Below, one piece after another: positions 24,537-31,693 of a stretch of DNA of 31,747 nucleotides (the stretch's first letter is position 1; each line of letters opens with the position of its first letter). A program made the position numbers and the translations under genes. Under the pieces are notes generated by a model. It searched no databases. It saw nothing but the letters and a program-made list of their open reading frames with translations, and was not told the origin of the DNA. The DNA is from Bacteroidota bacterium (GTDB lineage: Bacteria; Bacteroidota; Bacteroidia; Cytophagales; Cyclobacteriaceae), in contig JAEZGH010000041.1 in NCBI GenBank assembly GCA_023417065.1, positions 1-31,747 of the forward strand, written 5' to 3'.

Positions 24537-25400
24537 ATGAAGAAATTATTCGGCACCGGCGTAGCTCTTGTCACTCCCTTTACTGATTCACTTGAAGTTG
24601 ACTTTAAAGGGCTGAAGAAGCTCCTGCGTCATACGGCGCGTGGAGTTGACTACTACGTCGTGATGGGCACAACGGGTGAATCCGCCACGTGTACCTCGGA
24701 AGAAAAAAAGGCGATCCTGCAGTTTGTTAAAGAGAACAATCAAAAAGGGTTGCCAATTGTTTACGGAATCGGCGGTAACAATACACGCGAAGTCATTGAG
24801 AACATCCGCGAAGCAGATTTGGATGGTGTGGACGCTTTGTTGTCGGTAAGCCCGTATTACAACAAGCCGTCGCAGGAAGGGATATACCAGCACTTTAAGG
24901 CTGTCGCCAAGGCATCGCCTGTCCCGGTGATCTTGTACAATGTTCCCGGAAGGACATCGTCAAATATTTCAGCGGACACAACCCTGCGATTGGCAGCAAT
25001 CGAGAATATCATTGGTATTAAGGAGGCGTCGGGAAACATCGAGCAGTGTATGCGTATCGTGCAGTCGGCACCGCGCGACTTCATGCTTATATCCGGCGAC
25101 GATATGTTAACCGTACCGTTGTACGCCATTGGTTCTAAGGGCGTGATATCGGTTCTGGCGAATGCCTATCCCGTGACCTTCAGGAAAATGAAGCAGTATG
25201 CAATCGATGGAAACTACCGCAAGGCTGCTCAGGAGCAATTCACGCTGCTAGACATCAACGGTCCCATGTATGAGGAAGGTAATCCTGTCGGTGTGAAACA
25301 CCTGCTGGAGACGCTCGGCGTGTGTTCGGGGTATGTTCGTATGCCCCTTTGGCCTGCGTCCAAGGCGTTGAAGGAAAAGATTAACGCCGCTGCGCTCTGA
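24537..25400 (+). CDS. dapA: 4-hydroxy-tetrahydrodipicolinate synthase
   Basis: This 287-residue protein is a complete DapA. Catalytic residues are visible: T45-T46 in VVMGTTGESAT, Y134 in YNVPGRTSSNIS (with R139 for the carboxylate), the Schiff-base K162 in IIGIKEASGN, and YYNKPSQEG around Y108, whose tyrosine belongs to the catalytic relay of the tetramer. It condenses pyruvate with aspartate semialdehyde, the first committed step to diaminopimelate and lysine. Both products are needed for the peptidoglycan of a Gram-negative wall. The gene appears to have its own -7 box and is followed by a strong bidirectional terminator, so it can be transcribed alone. Confidence 0.97.
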   Translation: MKKLFGTGVALVTPFTDSLEVDFKGLKKLLRHTARGVDYYVVMGTTGESATCTSEEKKAILQFVKENNQKGLPIVYGIGGNNTREVIENIREADLDGVDALLSVSPYYNKPSQEGIYQHFKAVAKASPVPVILYNVPGRTSSNISADTTLRLAAIENIIGIKEASGNIEQCMRIVQSAPRDFMLISGDDMLTVPLYAIGSKGVISVLANAYPVTFRKMKQYAIDGNYRKAAQEQFTLLDINGPMYEEGNPVGVKHLLETLGVCSGYVRMPLWPASKALKEKINAAAL

Positions 25401-25420
25401 TTTTGATTGGAAGCAAAAAG

Positions 25421-25451
25421 AAAAGGATAGCTTGTGAGGCTATCCTTTTTT
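25421..25451 (+). terminator. Bidirectional terminator between dapA and the histone H1-like gene
   Basis: AAAAGGATAGC and GCTATCCTTTT form a perfect 11-bp stem with a 7-base loop and end in a T run on the plus strand. On the minus strand the stem is followed by CTTTTT, so it can also end the convergent histone H1-like transcript. Confidence 0.9.
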
Positions 25452-25481
25452 ATGCTTTAAAGTCGTGGGGTCTTTAGTTTG

Positions 25482-25658
25482 TTAGGCTTTGTTCTTAATC
25501 TCCTGAACCTCTGCCCGGATTGCTTGAGCCAAATTTTTGAGATCCTGCATACCTTTTCTCACGCGAGTTCCGGCAGCTGAATTTCCCTTGTTGTAAAACT
25601 TGTCAATATCTCCTTCTAATGAAGTTATGAGATCTTTGAGCTCTTGAAACTTTTGCAT
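25482..25658 (-). CDS. Histone H1-like (Hc1-type) small DNA-associated protein
   Basis: Reading leftward from an ATG at 25656-25658 gives 58 residues ending at TAA 25482-25484. The start MQKFQELKDLITSLEGDIDK and the core AAGTRVRKGMQDLKNLAQ, then AIRAEVQEIKNKA, match the short histone H1-like family (Hc1) common in Bacteroidota. It is helical and rich in Lys and Glu, without the long Lys/Ala/Pro tail of chlamydial Hc1. Chlamydial relatives compact DNA; the role of the short Bacteroidota form is less clear. It is monocistronic, between two terminators (25421-25451 and 25716-25746), and convergent with dapA. Confidence 0.88.
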   Translation of the reverse strand: MQKFQELKDLITSLEGDIDKFYNKGNSAAGTRVRKGMQDLKNLAQAIRAEVQEIKNKA

Positions 25659-25715
25659 TGTATTTGAGTTTTAGGATTGAAATTGAGTTTCTAACGCCAA
25701 TTTAACTAAAAACCT

Positions 25716-25746
25716 AAAAAAACAACCGGAAACGGCGTTTTTTTTA
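25716..25746 (-). terminator. Terminator of the alpha-oxoamine synthase gene
   Basis: On the minus strand AAAACGCCG and CGGTTGTTTT pair around a TTTC loop, with one bulged T, and lead into seven Ts. The stem overlaps the stop codon at 25744-25746. Confidence 0.65.
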
Positions 25747-27000
25747 GAGCCCCTTGGTTACCGACACCAGCACTTCTTCCTTGTAAAATCCGCTGTCAAG
25801 CTTGGACTTCAGCTTAGAGAACGCTGTCAGCGTTTCTTCCACGTCTTCCAGGGTATGCGCTGCGGTCGGAATGATACGGAACATGATAACATCCTTAGGG
25901 ACAACAGGATAGATCACGACAGAGCAGAAAATGTTGAAATTTTCGCGAAGATCCATAGCCATATTGGCCGCTTCCCCAACGCCGCCTTTGAAAAGAACGG
26001 GCGTGACAGGCGATGTGGTATTGCCCAGATAGAAGCCGCGCTCGCGTAGGCCGTTTTGCATCGCGTTCACGATTTTCCAGAGGTTATTCTTGAGTTCGGG
26101 ACGCGTTTTGAGCAATTCCAGGCGCTTCAGACCACCGATCACCAGTGGCATAGGTAAACTCTTCGCATAAATCTGCGATCTCACGCTATAGCGCAAATAT
26201 TTGATGATCCGCTTTTCACCGGCAACAAATGCACCGATGCTGGCCATCGACTTGGCAAACGTTGAAAAATAAAGGTCAACCTGGTCCTGAACGCCTTGCT
26301 CCTCGCCTACGCCGGCACCGGTCTTGCCCATTGTACCGAAACCGTGAGCGTCGTCGACGAATAAACGGAACTTGTATTTGCTCTTGAGCGCTGTTACTCC
26401 TTTGAGGTCGCCCTGCTTTCCTGACATTCCGAAGACCCCTTCAGTGATCACCAGAATACCGCCGCCAGTCTCCTCGACAAGCTTGGTAGCACGCTGCAGT
26501 TGTTTCTCCAGGCTATCCATGTCGTTGTGGGTGTAGACGAAGCGTTTACCCATATGAAGCCGCACGCCGTCAATGATACAAGCGTGTGATTCAGCATCGT
26601 ATACAATTACGTCCTTGCGGTCAACCAGCGCGTCGATGATCGACACTACGCCCTGATAACCGAAGTTCAGCAACATCGCATCTTCTTTCTTTACGAACTC
26701 TGCCAGCTGCCGTTCGAATTCAATGTGATGAACCGAGTTTCCGGACATCATCCGGGCGCCCATCGGCAATCCTAATCCGTATTGAGCAGCAGCTTCAGCA
26801 TCCGCTTTCCTTACCTCCGGATGGTTGGCCAGCCCCAGGTAGTTATTCAAACTCCAATTCAATACTGTTTTACCGTTGAATTTCATTCTTGGTCCAATTT
26901 CTCCTTCCAGCTTGGGGAAAAAGAAATAGTCATCAGGCAGGTGAGAGTACTTGGCCAAGGGCCCCGCTTCCATCTTTAGCTTATCAAATAAATCTACCAT
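25744..27000 (-). CDS. Alpha-oxoamine synthase family PLP enzyme (serine palmitoyltransferase / cysteate acyltransferase-like)
   Basis: This 418-residue protein is a fold-type I pyridoxal phosphate enzyme of the alpha-oxoamine synthase family. Visible are the stacking His139 (YDAESHACIIDG), D217 and H219 (LFVDDAHGFGTMG), the Schiff-base K250 (FSTFAKSMASIGAFVAG) and the C-terminal RIIPTAAHTLEDVEE. Relatives condense an amino acid with an acyl thioester: KAPA synthase (BioF), 2-amino-3-ketobutyrate ligase (Kbl), serine palmitoyltransferase (Spt), or the cysteate acyltransferase of sulfonolipid synthesis. No biotin or threonine-breakdown genes are nearby, and the acyl-carboxylase subunit next door suggests lipid metabolism, so Spt or the cysteate enzyme seem best. 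The choice between them is not settled by sequence alone. It is divergent from accC. Confidence 0.85.
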   Translation of the reverse strand: MVDLFDKLKMEAGPLAKYSHLPDDYFFFPKLEGEIGPRMKFNGKTVLNWSLNNYLGLANHPEVRKADAEAAAQYGLGLPMGARMMSGNSVHHIEFERQLAEFVKKEDAMLLNFGYQGVVSIIDALVDRKDVIVYDAESHACIIDGVRLHMGKRFVYTHNDMDSLEKQLQRATKLVEETGGGILVITEGVFGMSGKQGDLKGVTALKSKYKFRLFVDDAHGFGTMGKTGAGVGEEQGVQDQVDLYFSTFAKSMASIGAFVAGEKRIIKYLRYSVRSQIYAKSLPMPLVIGGLKRLELLKTRPELKNNLWKIVNAMQNGLRERGFYLGNTTSPVTPVLFKGGVGEAANMAMDLRENFNIFCSVVIYPVVPKDVIMFRIIPTAAHTLEDVEETLTAFSKLKSKLDSGFYKEEVLVSVTKGL

Positions 27001-27026
27001 GGGTGTAAAGAATATTTAAAATCGCG

Positions 27027-27034
27027 CAAAAATA
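27027..27034 (-). promoter_or_regulatory. -7 promoter box of the alpha-oxoamine synthase gene
   Basis: On the minus strand TATTTTTG matches TAnnTTTG and lies 26 bases before the ATG at 27000. No clear -33 box. Confidence 0.4.
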
Positions 27035-27103
27035 AGTGAAATCCGGCGGGATTCCGAGTAAATCGTTTGAATTCCGCGCTACGTATGTTTCAACCTAATT
27101 TGA

Positions 27104-27111
27104 TAGATTTG
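27104..27111 (+). promoter_or_regulatory. -7 promoter box of accC
   Basis: TAGATTTG matches TAnnTTTG, 44 bases before the ATG at 27156. With the minus-strand box at 27027-27034 it makes a divergent promoter pair. Confidence 0.4.
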
Positions 27112-27155
27112 CTCTCTTCGGAAAAAAAACGGACAACCATAACATCGATAACTGA

Positions 27156-28649
27156 ATGCCGACCATAAAGAAAATCCTCGTTGCCAACCGGGGAGAAATA
27201 GCGTTGAGAATAATGCGCTCAGCGCGCGAGCTGGGGATAAAAACAGTGGCGGTATACAGTGATGCAGACCGGTCTGCCCTCCATGTCAGGTTCGCTGACG
27301 AAGCCTGCTATATCGGTCCGCCCCCATCATCAGAGTCGTATTTGCGTATGGAGAACATCATTGCTGCGGCACGTGCAGTTGGCGCAGATGCGATACATCC
27401 TGGATACGGTTTCCTGTCGGAGAACGATACTTTCGCGGCCAGGGTCGAAGCCGAAGGCCTGATTTTCATTGGCCCCTCGTCGCGCTCGATGCAGATCATG
27501 GGAAGCAAACTGGCGGCAAAAGCAGCCGTGGCCAAGTATGGCGTGCCGCTGGTGCCCGGAACATCGGAACCTATAGGCGACGTCGGCGAAGCGTTGGACA
27601 TCGCCCGCTCAATCGGATTCCCGGTGCTGATAAAAGCAAGTGCAGGCGGTGGCGGAAAAGGTATGCGTCTTGTTCACGATGAGGGCTCGTTCCGGGAACA
27701 AATGGAACGCGCTGTCAGTGAGGCAACGTCAGCGTTCGGCGATGGCTCGGTCTTCATTGAGAAATACGTTACCCAGCCCAGGCATATCGAGTTCCAGATC
27801 TTTGGTGACAAACACGGTAACATTGTCCACTTGTTCGAACGCGAATGCTCGATTCAGCGCCGTCATCAAAAGGTAATTGAGGAGGCGCCGTCGTCTGTAC
27901 TCACGCCTGAGATACGGCAGGCTATGGGCGAAGCTGCTGTCAACGTGGCGCGCGCCGCTGACTACTATGGCGCAGGCACGGTTGAGTTTATCCTTGACGA
28001 GAACCTTAACTTTTACTTCCTGGAAATGAATACCAGGTTGCAGGTGGAGCACCCCGTCACGGAAGAAATTACCGGGCTTGACCTTGTCAAACTCCAGATT
28101 GCCGTGGCAGCTGGAGAACCTCTGCCGTTCCGACAGGAAGACCTCTCCTTCCGCGGTCATGCGATAGAGGTTCGGGTTTACGCCGAAGATCCGGCGAACA
28201 ACTTCTTGCCGGATATTGGCAGACTTCAAAACTATACGCGGCCGCAAGGGCACGGCATACGCGTGGACGATGGCTTTGAAGCCGGAATGGAAATCCCGTT
28301 TTATTATGACCCGATGATTGCTAAACTGGTGGCGTGCGGCGACTCGCGGGCTGAAGCAATCCGTAAAATGATCCGGGCCATCGATGAATTTGAAATCACC
28401 GGTATCCAGACTACCCTGGGCTTTTGCCGTTTCGTCATGAAACACGAGGCGTTCCGCTCGGGCCGGTTTGACACGCGGTTTGTAGAGAAATTTTTCACTC
28501 CCGATCAACTGATCCAGCCTCGAGTGGAAGATGAAGAACTGATAGCTTCTTTGCTGTCTGTTAGTATGTTAGACACTACCAAGTCAACTATTGATGAAAC
28601 TCAATCTGTCCCGCCAGCACCCAGCAGATGGAAAAAGAACCGCCGCTGA
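27156..28649 (+). CDS. accC: Biotin carboxylase subunit of acetyl-/acyl-CoA carboxylase
   Basis: This 497-residue protein starts with the biotin carboxylase N-domain (KKILVANRGEIALRIMRSAR, HPGYGFLSEN). The ATP-grasp glycine loop is at 162-168 (KASAGGGGKGM). FERECSIQRRHQKVIEEAPS follows, and the catalytic EMNTRLQVEHPVTE segment supplies E290, N292, R294 and E298. These correspond to E. coli AccC residues two numbers lower. It carboxylates biotin on a separate carrier protein using ATP and bicarbonate. It is about 45 residues longer than E. coli AccC; the tail is polar and ends WKKNRR. No carrier or carboxyltransferase gene is in the window, so whether it serves acetyl-CoA or propionyl-CoA is open. 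Its stop directly abuts the stop of the next, convergent gene. Confidence 0.93.
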   Translation: MPTIKKILVANRGEIALRIMRSARELGIKTVAVYSDADRSALHVRFADEACYIGPPPSSESYLRMENIIAAARAVGADAIHPGYGFLSENDTFAARVEAEGLIFIGPSSRSMQIMGSKLAAKAAVAKYGVPLVPGTSEPIGDVGEALDIARSIGFPVLIKASAGGGGKGMRLVHDEGSFREQMERAVSEATSAFGDGSVFIEKYVTQPRHIEFQIFGDKHGNIVHLFERECSIQRRHQKVIEEAPSSVLTPEIRQAMGEAAVNVARAADYYGAGTVEFILDENLNFYFLEMNTRLQVEHPVTEEITGLDLVKLQIAVAAGEPLPFRQEDLSFRGHAIEVRVYAEDPANNFLPDIGRLQNYTRPQGHGIRVDDGFEAGMEIPFYYDPMIAKLVACGDSRAEAIRKMIRAIDEFEITGIQTTLGFCRFVMKHEAFRSGRFDTRFVEKFFTPDQLIQPRVEDEELIASLLSVSMLDTTKSTIDETQSVPPAPSRWKKNRR

Positions 28650-29360
28650 TTAAACTGACAGATGCTTCACAAACATGCGCTTAGCCACTGGCATCAGCGT
28701 CTCCGCCAGCGGAAACTTCATCTTTGACAGGATCAGGAACGTGGCAGGGTTTGGCAGATCCTGATACTTCTTGATCAGATCCAATTTCATCCGCTCATAT
28801 GTATGGACGAACGTTTTCTGCACATTCTCGACGAACTGGGTGTTCAGACTCCGCATCTGTTCGTGGCTGTCTTCAAAGATACTGACCTGGTAGCGGTAAA
28901 CGATGGTTTCCTTTTCCGGAGGCTGGGTTACAAACAAGTAGCCTTCATTGGCGTAAAGCGGCGTGACGCCTATGGGCGAAATTTCACACTTGGACTCGAC
29001 GTATTCGTAGATGACAGATCCTTCCTGCAGCGATTCCTTGATCTGCGGGATGGCAAACTCAATGATCGATTCCAGCTCTGACATGACGGCGTCGTCTTCA
29101 ATAAGTTTCCGGTAGCTCAGCTCGAGTTTTTTGAATTCTTCCACCGAAATCTCCTTTGGAAAGGATTCGCGGATAAGGGCCTGGTTTTCCCGGACAGCGA
29201 TGAGATTTCGGTAATGAAACACCAGATCACCCAGAAACGGGTATAATTGAACTTGACTAAAGGAATCTCTGACAGTTTTCAGGTAGGCCAGCAACACATA
29301 TTTTTTGTACTCGAAGTCGATCAGACCCTGAGTAAGCCAGTCGTTAGGCAATCTCTCCAT
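28650..29360 (-). CDS. Conserved-looking protein of unknown function (236 residues)
   Basis: I choose the ATG at 29360 (MERLPNDWLTQGLIDFEYKK). A TTG at 29411 would extend it by 17 residues but lies within the likely promoter. The protein is soluble, mostly helical and charged, with no signal peptide or transmembrane segment. A middle segment with more beta character (IGVTPLYANEGYLFVTQPPE, then TIVYRYQVSIF) lies between two helical halves. I recognise no motif, metal site or nucleotide-binding loop. The regular codon use, full-length frame and a promoter at the right place argue that it is real. It is divergent from groES (295 bases between starts) and abuts accC tail to tail. Confidence 0.8.
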   Translation of the reverse strand: MERLPNDWLTQGLIDFEYKKYVLLAYLKTVRDSFSQVQLYPFLGDLVFHYRNLIAVRENQALIRESFPKEISVEEFKKLELSYRKLIEDDAVMSELESIIEFAIPQIKESLQEGSVIYEYVESKCEISPIGVTPLYANEGYLFVTQPPEKETIVYRYQVSIFEDSHEQMRSLNTQFVENVQKTFVHTYERMKLDLIKKYQDLPNPATFLILSKMKFPLAETLMPVAKRMFVKHLSV

Positions 29361-29380
29361 ATACCATACAATTTGACTTA

Positions 29381-29411
29381 AAAATTTACTCAATTCCGAC
29401 GTTACAGTCAA
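29381..29411 (-). promoter_or_regulatory. Putative promoter of the 236-residue unknown gene
   Basis: On the minus strand TTG (29411-29409) and TAAATTTT (29388-29381) are 20 bases apart, one mismatch from the -7 consensus. A transcript starting near 29374 supports the ATG at 29360 over the upstream TTG. Confidence 0.45.
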
Positions 29412-29470
29412 TCGCTAAAAAACCTATTCCAGCAGGAGTGCAAGATTTTGGGCTTTGGGAGTGGCGGAAT

Positions 29471-29525
29471 CTGTCAAATTCGGCCATCCTGTCACACTGA
29501 ATTGGCGGACAGGCCTGACATGTCA
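29471..29525 (+). promoter_or_regulatory. Cluster of TGTCA half-sites upstream of groES, including a perfect 10-bp palindrome
   Basis: CTGTCA occurs at 29471-29476 and again at 29489-29494 (18-base spacing), GGACAG at 29507-29512 in the opposite sense, and the palindrome TGACATGTCA at 29516-29525. The cluster is about 130-185 bases before the groES ATG. A TGGCAC at 29592-29597 lies between. No CIRCE (TTAGCACTC-N9-GAGTGCTAA) is present. The cluster could bind a heat-shock activator or repressor. Confidence 0.4.
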
Positions 29526-29655
29526 TGTAATAAACCGCCGTTTCTTGTAATAGATAGAAAAATTGTCCGTAATTCGCGTCTCTTTTCGCCATGGCACAAA
29601 AGCTGTTAGGCGGAGGATGTCAAAATTGTTTAACCTAAATATTTATTCACGTCAT

Positions 29656-29934
29656 ATGGCAAACATCAACTTCAAACCAAACGAGGACAGGGTATTAGTT
29701 GAACCCGCTGAAGCTGAAACAAAGACCGCATCAGGAATTATCATTCCCGATACAGCTAAGGAGAAGCCTCAAAAAGGAAAGGTAATCGCCGTCGGCGAAG
29801 GACTCAAAGACAAGCCGGTTACTGTAAAAGTAGGCGACAATGTACTCTATGGTAAGTATGCCGGAACTGAAATCAGCATCGATGGTAAGGAGTACCTGAT
29901 CATGCGAAACTCTGACATCTTCGGAATCATTTAA
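29656..29934 (+). CDS. groS: Co-chaperonin GroES
   Basis: The ATG at 29656 gives 92 residues, the normal GroES length; an in-frame ATG at 29563 would add 31 unrelated residues. The sequence begins MANINFKPNEDRVLVEPAEA and has the mobile-loop region TKTASGIIIPDTAKEKPQKG, whose hydrophobic III tripeptide docks on GroEL, followed by VGDNVLYGKYAGTEISIDG. It forms the heptameric lid of the GroEL folding chamber in the cytoplasm. groEL follows 29 bases downstream and is clearly in the same operon. Upstream control appears not to use CIRCE/HrcA. Confidence 0.97.
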   Translation: MANINFKPNEDRVLVEPAEAETKTASGIIIPDTAKEKPQKGKVIAVGEGLKDKPVTVKVGDNVLYGKYAGTEISIDGKEYLIMRNSDIFGII

Positions 29935-29963
29935 TTAGCAACCCAACAAAATCTTAAAGAATT

Positions 29964-31592
29964 ATGGCAAAAGAAATAACCTTTGACACCTCTGCTCGCG
30001 ACAGAATTAAAAAAGGCGTTGATAAATTAGCGGATGCCGTTAAAGTTACTCTTGGACCGAAAGGCCGCAATGTGATCCTCGACAAGAAATTCGGTGCTCC
30101 TACCGTAACCAAAGATGGGGTATCGGTTGCGAAGGAAATCGAACTGAAGGATGCCATTGAAAACATGGGTGCTCAACTCGTGAAGGAAGTTGCTTCCAAG
30201 ACCGCTGACGCTGCTGGTGACGGAACAACTACAGCAACAGTTTTGACACAAGCTATCTTCGCCCACGGTATCAAAAACGTAGCCGCAGGTGCGAACCCAA
30301 TGGACCTCAAACGCGGTATCGACAAAGCCGTTGCCGTTGTCGTTGAAAACCTCAAGAAGCAATCCAAGAAAATCAAAGACTCAAACGAAATTGCACAGGT
30401 TGCTACTATCTCCTCTAATAACGACCAGGAGATCGGGAAGATGATCGCCAGTGCGATGGACAAAGTTGGCAAAGACGGGGTAATCACCGTCGAAGAGGCT
30501 AAAGGAACAGAAACCGAAGTGAAAACTGTAGAAGGTATGCAGTTCGATCGCGGATACCTATCTCCTTACTTCGTGACCAACACGGAAAAGATGGAAGCTG
30601 AACTCGAAAGCCCTTTCATCCTGATCTACGACAAGAAGATCAGCAGCATGAAAGAACTGCTTCCTATCCTCGAGCAAACTGCTCAAACCGGCAAACCTCT
30701 TCTGATCATCTCTGAAGAAGTTGAAGGTGAAGCACTCGCTACCCTGGTAGTGAACAAGATCCGCGGCGCACTGCGCGTGGCTGCTGTTAAAGCTCCTGGT
30801 TTCGGTGACCGCAGAAAAGCTATGCTCGAAGATATCGCTGTCCTCACTGGTGGCCGCGTAATCTCTGAAGAGCAAGGCTTCAAACTAGAAAACGCTACGC
30901 TCGACATGCTCGGCCGTGCTGAGAAAGTCAACATCGACAAAGACAACACCACTATCGTTAACGGTGCTGGTTCAACAGCTGACATCCAGGGTCGTGTGGC
31001 TCAGATCAAAGCTCAGATCGATACAACAACTTCTGACTATGACAAGGAAAAACTGCAGGAACGCCTTGCAAAACTTTCCGGTGGTGTGGCTATCCTCTAC
31101 GTAGGTGCCGCAACTGAAGTTGAAATGAAAGAGAAGAAAGACCGCGTTGACGACGCACTCCACGCAACACGCGCTGCTGTTCAGGAAGGTATCATCCCTG
31201 GTGGTGGTGTAGCTTACGTACGCGCAATTGAAGCTCTTGCCGATGTCAAAGTTGATAACGATGATCAGGCAACAGGTGTGAACATCATTCGTCTCGCACT
31301 CGAAGCTCCGCTGCGTACAATCGTTGAAAACGCTGGCCAGGAAGGTTCAGTGATCGTCAACAAAGTGAAGGAAGGCAAAGGCGACTTCGGATACAACGCA
31401 CGTGAGAACAGATACGAAACGTTCTTCAATGCGGGTATCATCGATCCTACAAAAGTATCGCGCCTTGCACTTGAAAACGCAGCTTCTATCGCAGGTCTCC
31501 TGCTCACTACTGAAGCAGTCGTTTCTGAAATCGCTGAAGAAAAAGAAGCCCCTGCAATGCCTCACGGCGGCGGAATGGGCGGCATGATGTAA
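29964..31592 (+). CDS. groL: Chaperonin GroEL
   Basis: This 542-residue protein is a full-length group I chaperonin. Recognisable are VTLGPKGRNVILDKKFGAP, TKDGVSVAKEIEL and the ATP-site DAAGDGTTTATVL. The apical-domain stretch is around GMQFDRGYLSPYFVTN. The late equatorial segment is ARENRYETFFNAGIIDPTKV, and the Gly-Met C-terminal tail is MPHGGGMGGMM. It forms the 14-mer that folds many cytosolic proteins with ATP and GroES. The gene is the second of the groES-groEL operon, and a hairpin terminator follows about 30 bases after the stop. Only one groEL copy is in this window. Confidence 0.99.
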   Translation: MAKEITFDTSARDRIKKGVDKLADAVKVTLGPKGRNVILDKKFGAPTVTKDGVSVAKEIELKDAIENMGAQLVKEVASKTADAAGDGTTTATVLTQAIFAHGIKNVAAGANPMDLKRGIDKAVAVVVENLKKQSKKIKDSNEIAQVATISSNNDQEIGKMIASAMDKVGKDGVITVEEAKGTETEVKTVEGMQFDRGYLSPYFVTNTEKMEAELESPFILIYDKKISSMKELLPILEQTAQTGKPLLIISEEVEGEALATLVVNKIRGALRVAAVKAPGFGDRRKAMLEDIAVLTGGRVISEEQGFKLENATLDMLGRAEKVNIDKDNTTIVNGAGSTADIQGRVAQIKAQIDTTTSDYDKEKLQERLAKLSGGVAILYVGAATEVEMKEKKDRVDDALHATRAAVQEGIIPGGGVAYVRAIEALADVKVDNDDQATGVNIIRLALEAPLRTIVENAGQEGSVIVNKVKEGKGDFGYNARENRYETFFNAGIIDPTKVSRLALENAASIAGLLLTTEAVVSEIAEEKEAPAMPHGGGMGGMM

Positions 31593-31619
31593 TCCATCAG
31601 TCGATTATCATAAAATGGA

Positions 31620-31651
31620 AAAGAGGCTGTCTCAAAAGGGCAGCCTTTTTT
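31620..31651 (+). terminator. Rho-independent terminator of the groES-groEL operon
   Basis: AGGCTG (31624-31629) and CAGCCT (31641-31646) pair and are followed by six Ts. Flanking As before the stem extend it. Confidence 0.82.
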
Positions 31652-31660
31652 CAGTGGGGG

Positions 31661-31693
31661 CAAAAAAAAGAAGGAAACCGTGGCTCCCTTCTT
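31661..31693 (-). terminator. Minus-strand terminator facing groEL
   Basis: On the minus strand AAGAAGG (31693-31687) and CCTTCTT (31674-31668) form a stem followed by eight Ts. It implies a leftward transcript arriving from beyond the right edge. Confidence 0.6.

Noticed and set aside
27729..28508. A 259-codon open frame on the minus strand
   Set aside because: It is antisense to the highly conserved accC coding sequence and shows no domain.
29400..29655. A CIRCE/HrcA operator before groES
   Set aside because: No TTAGCACTC-N9-GAGTGCTAA or near match is present on either strand.
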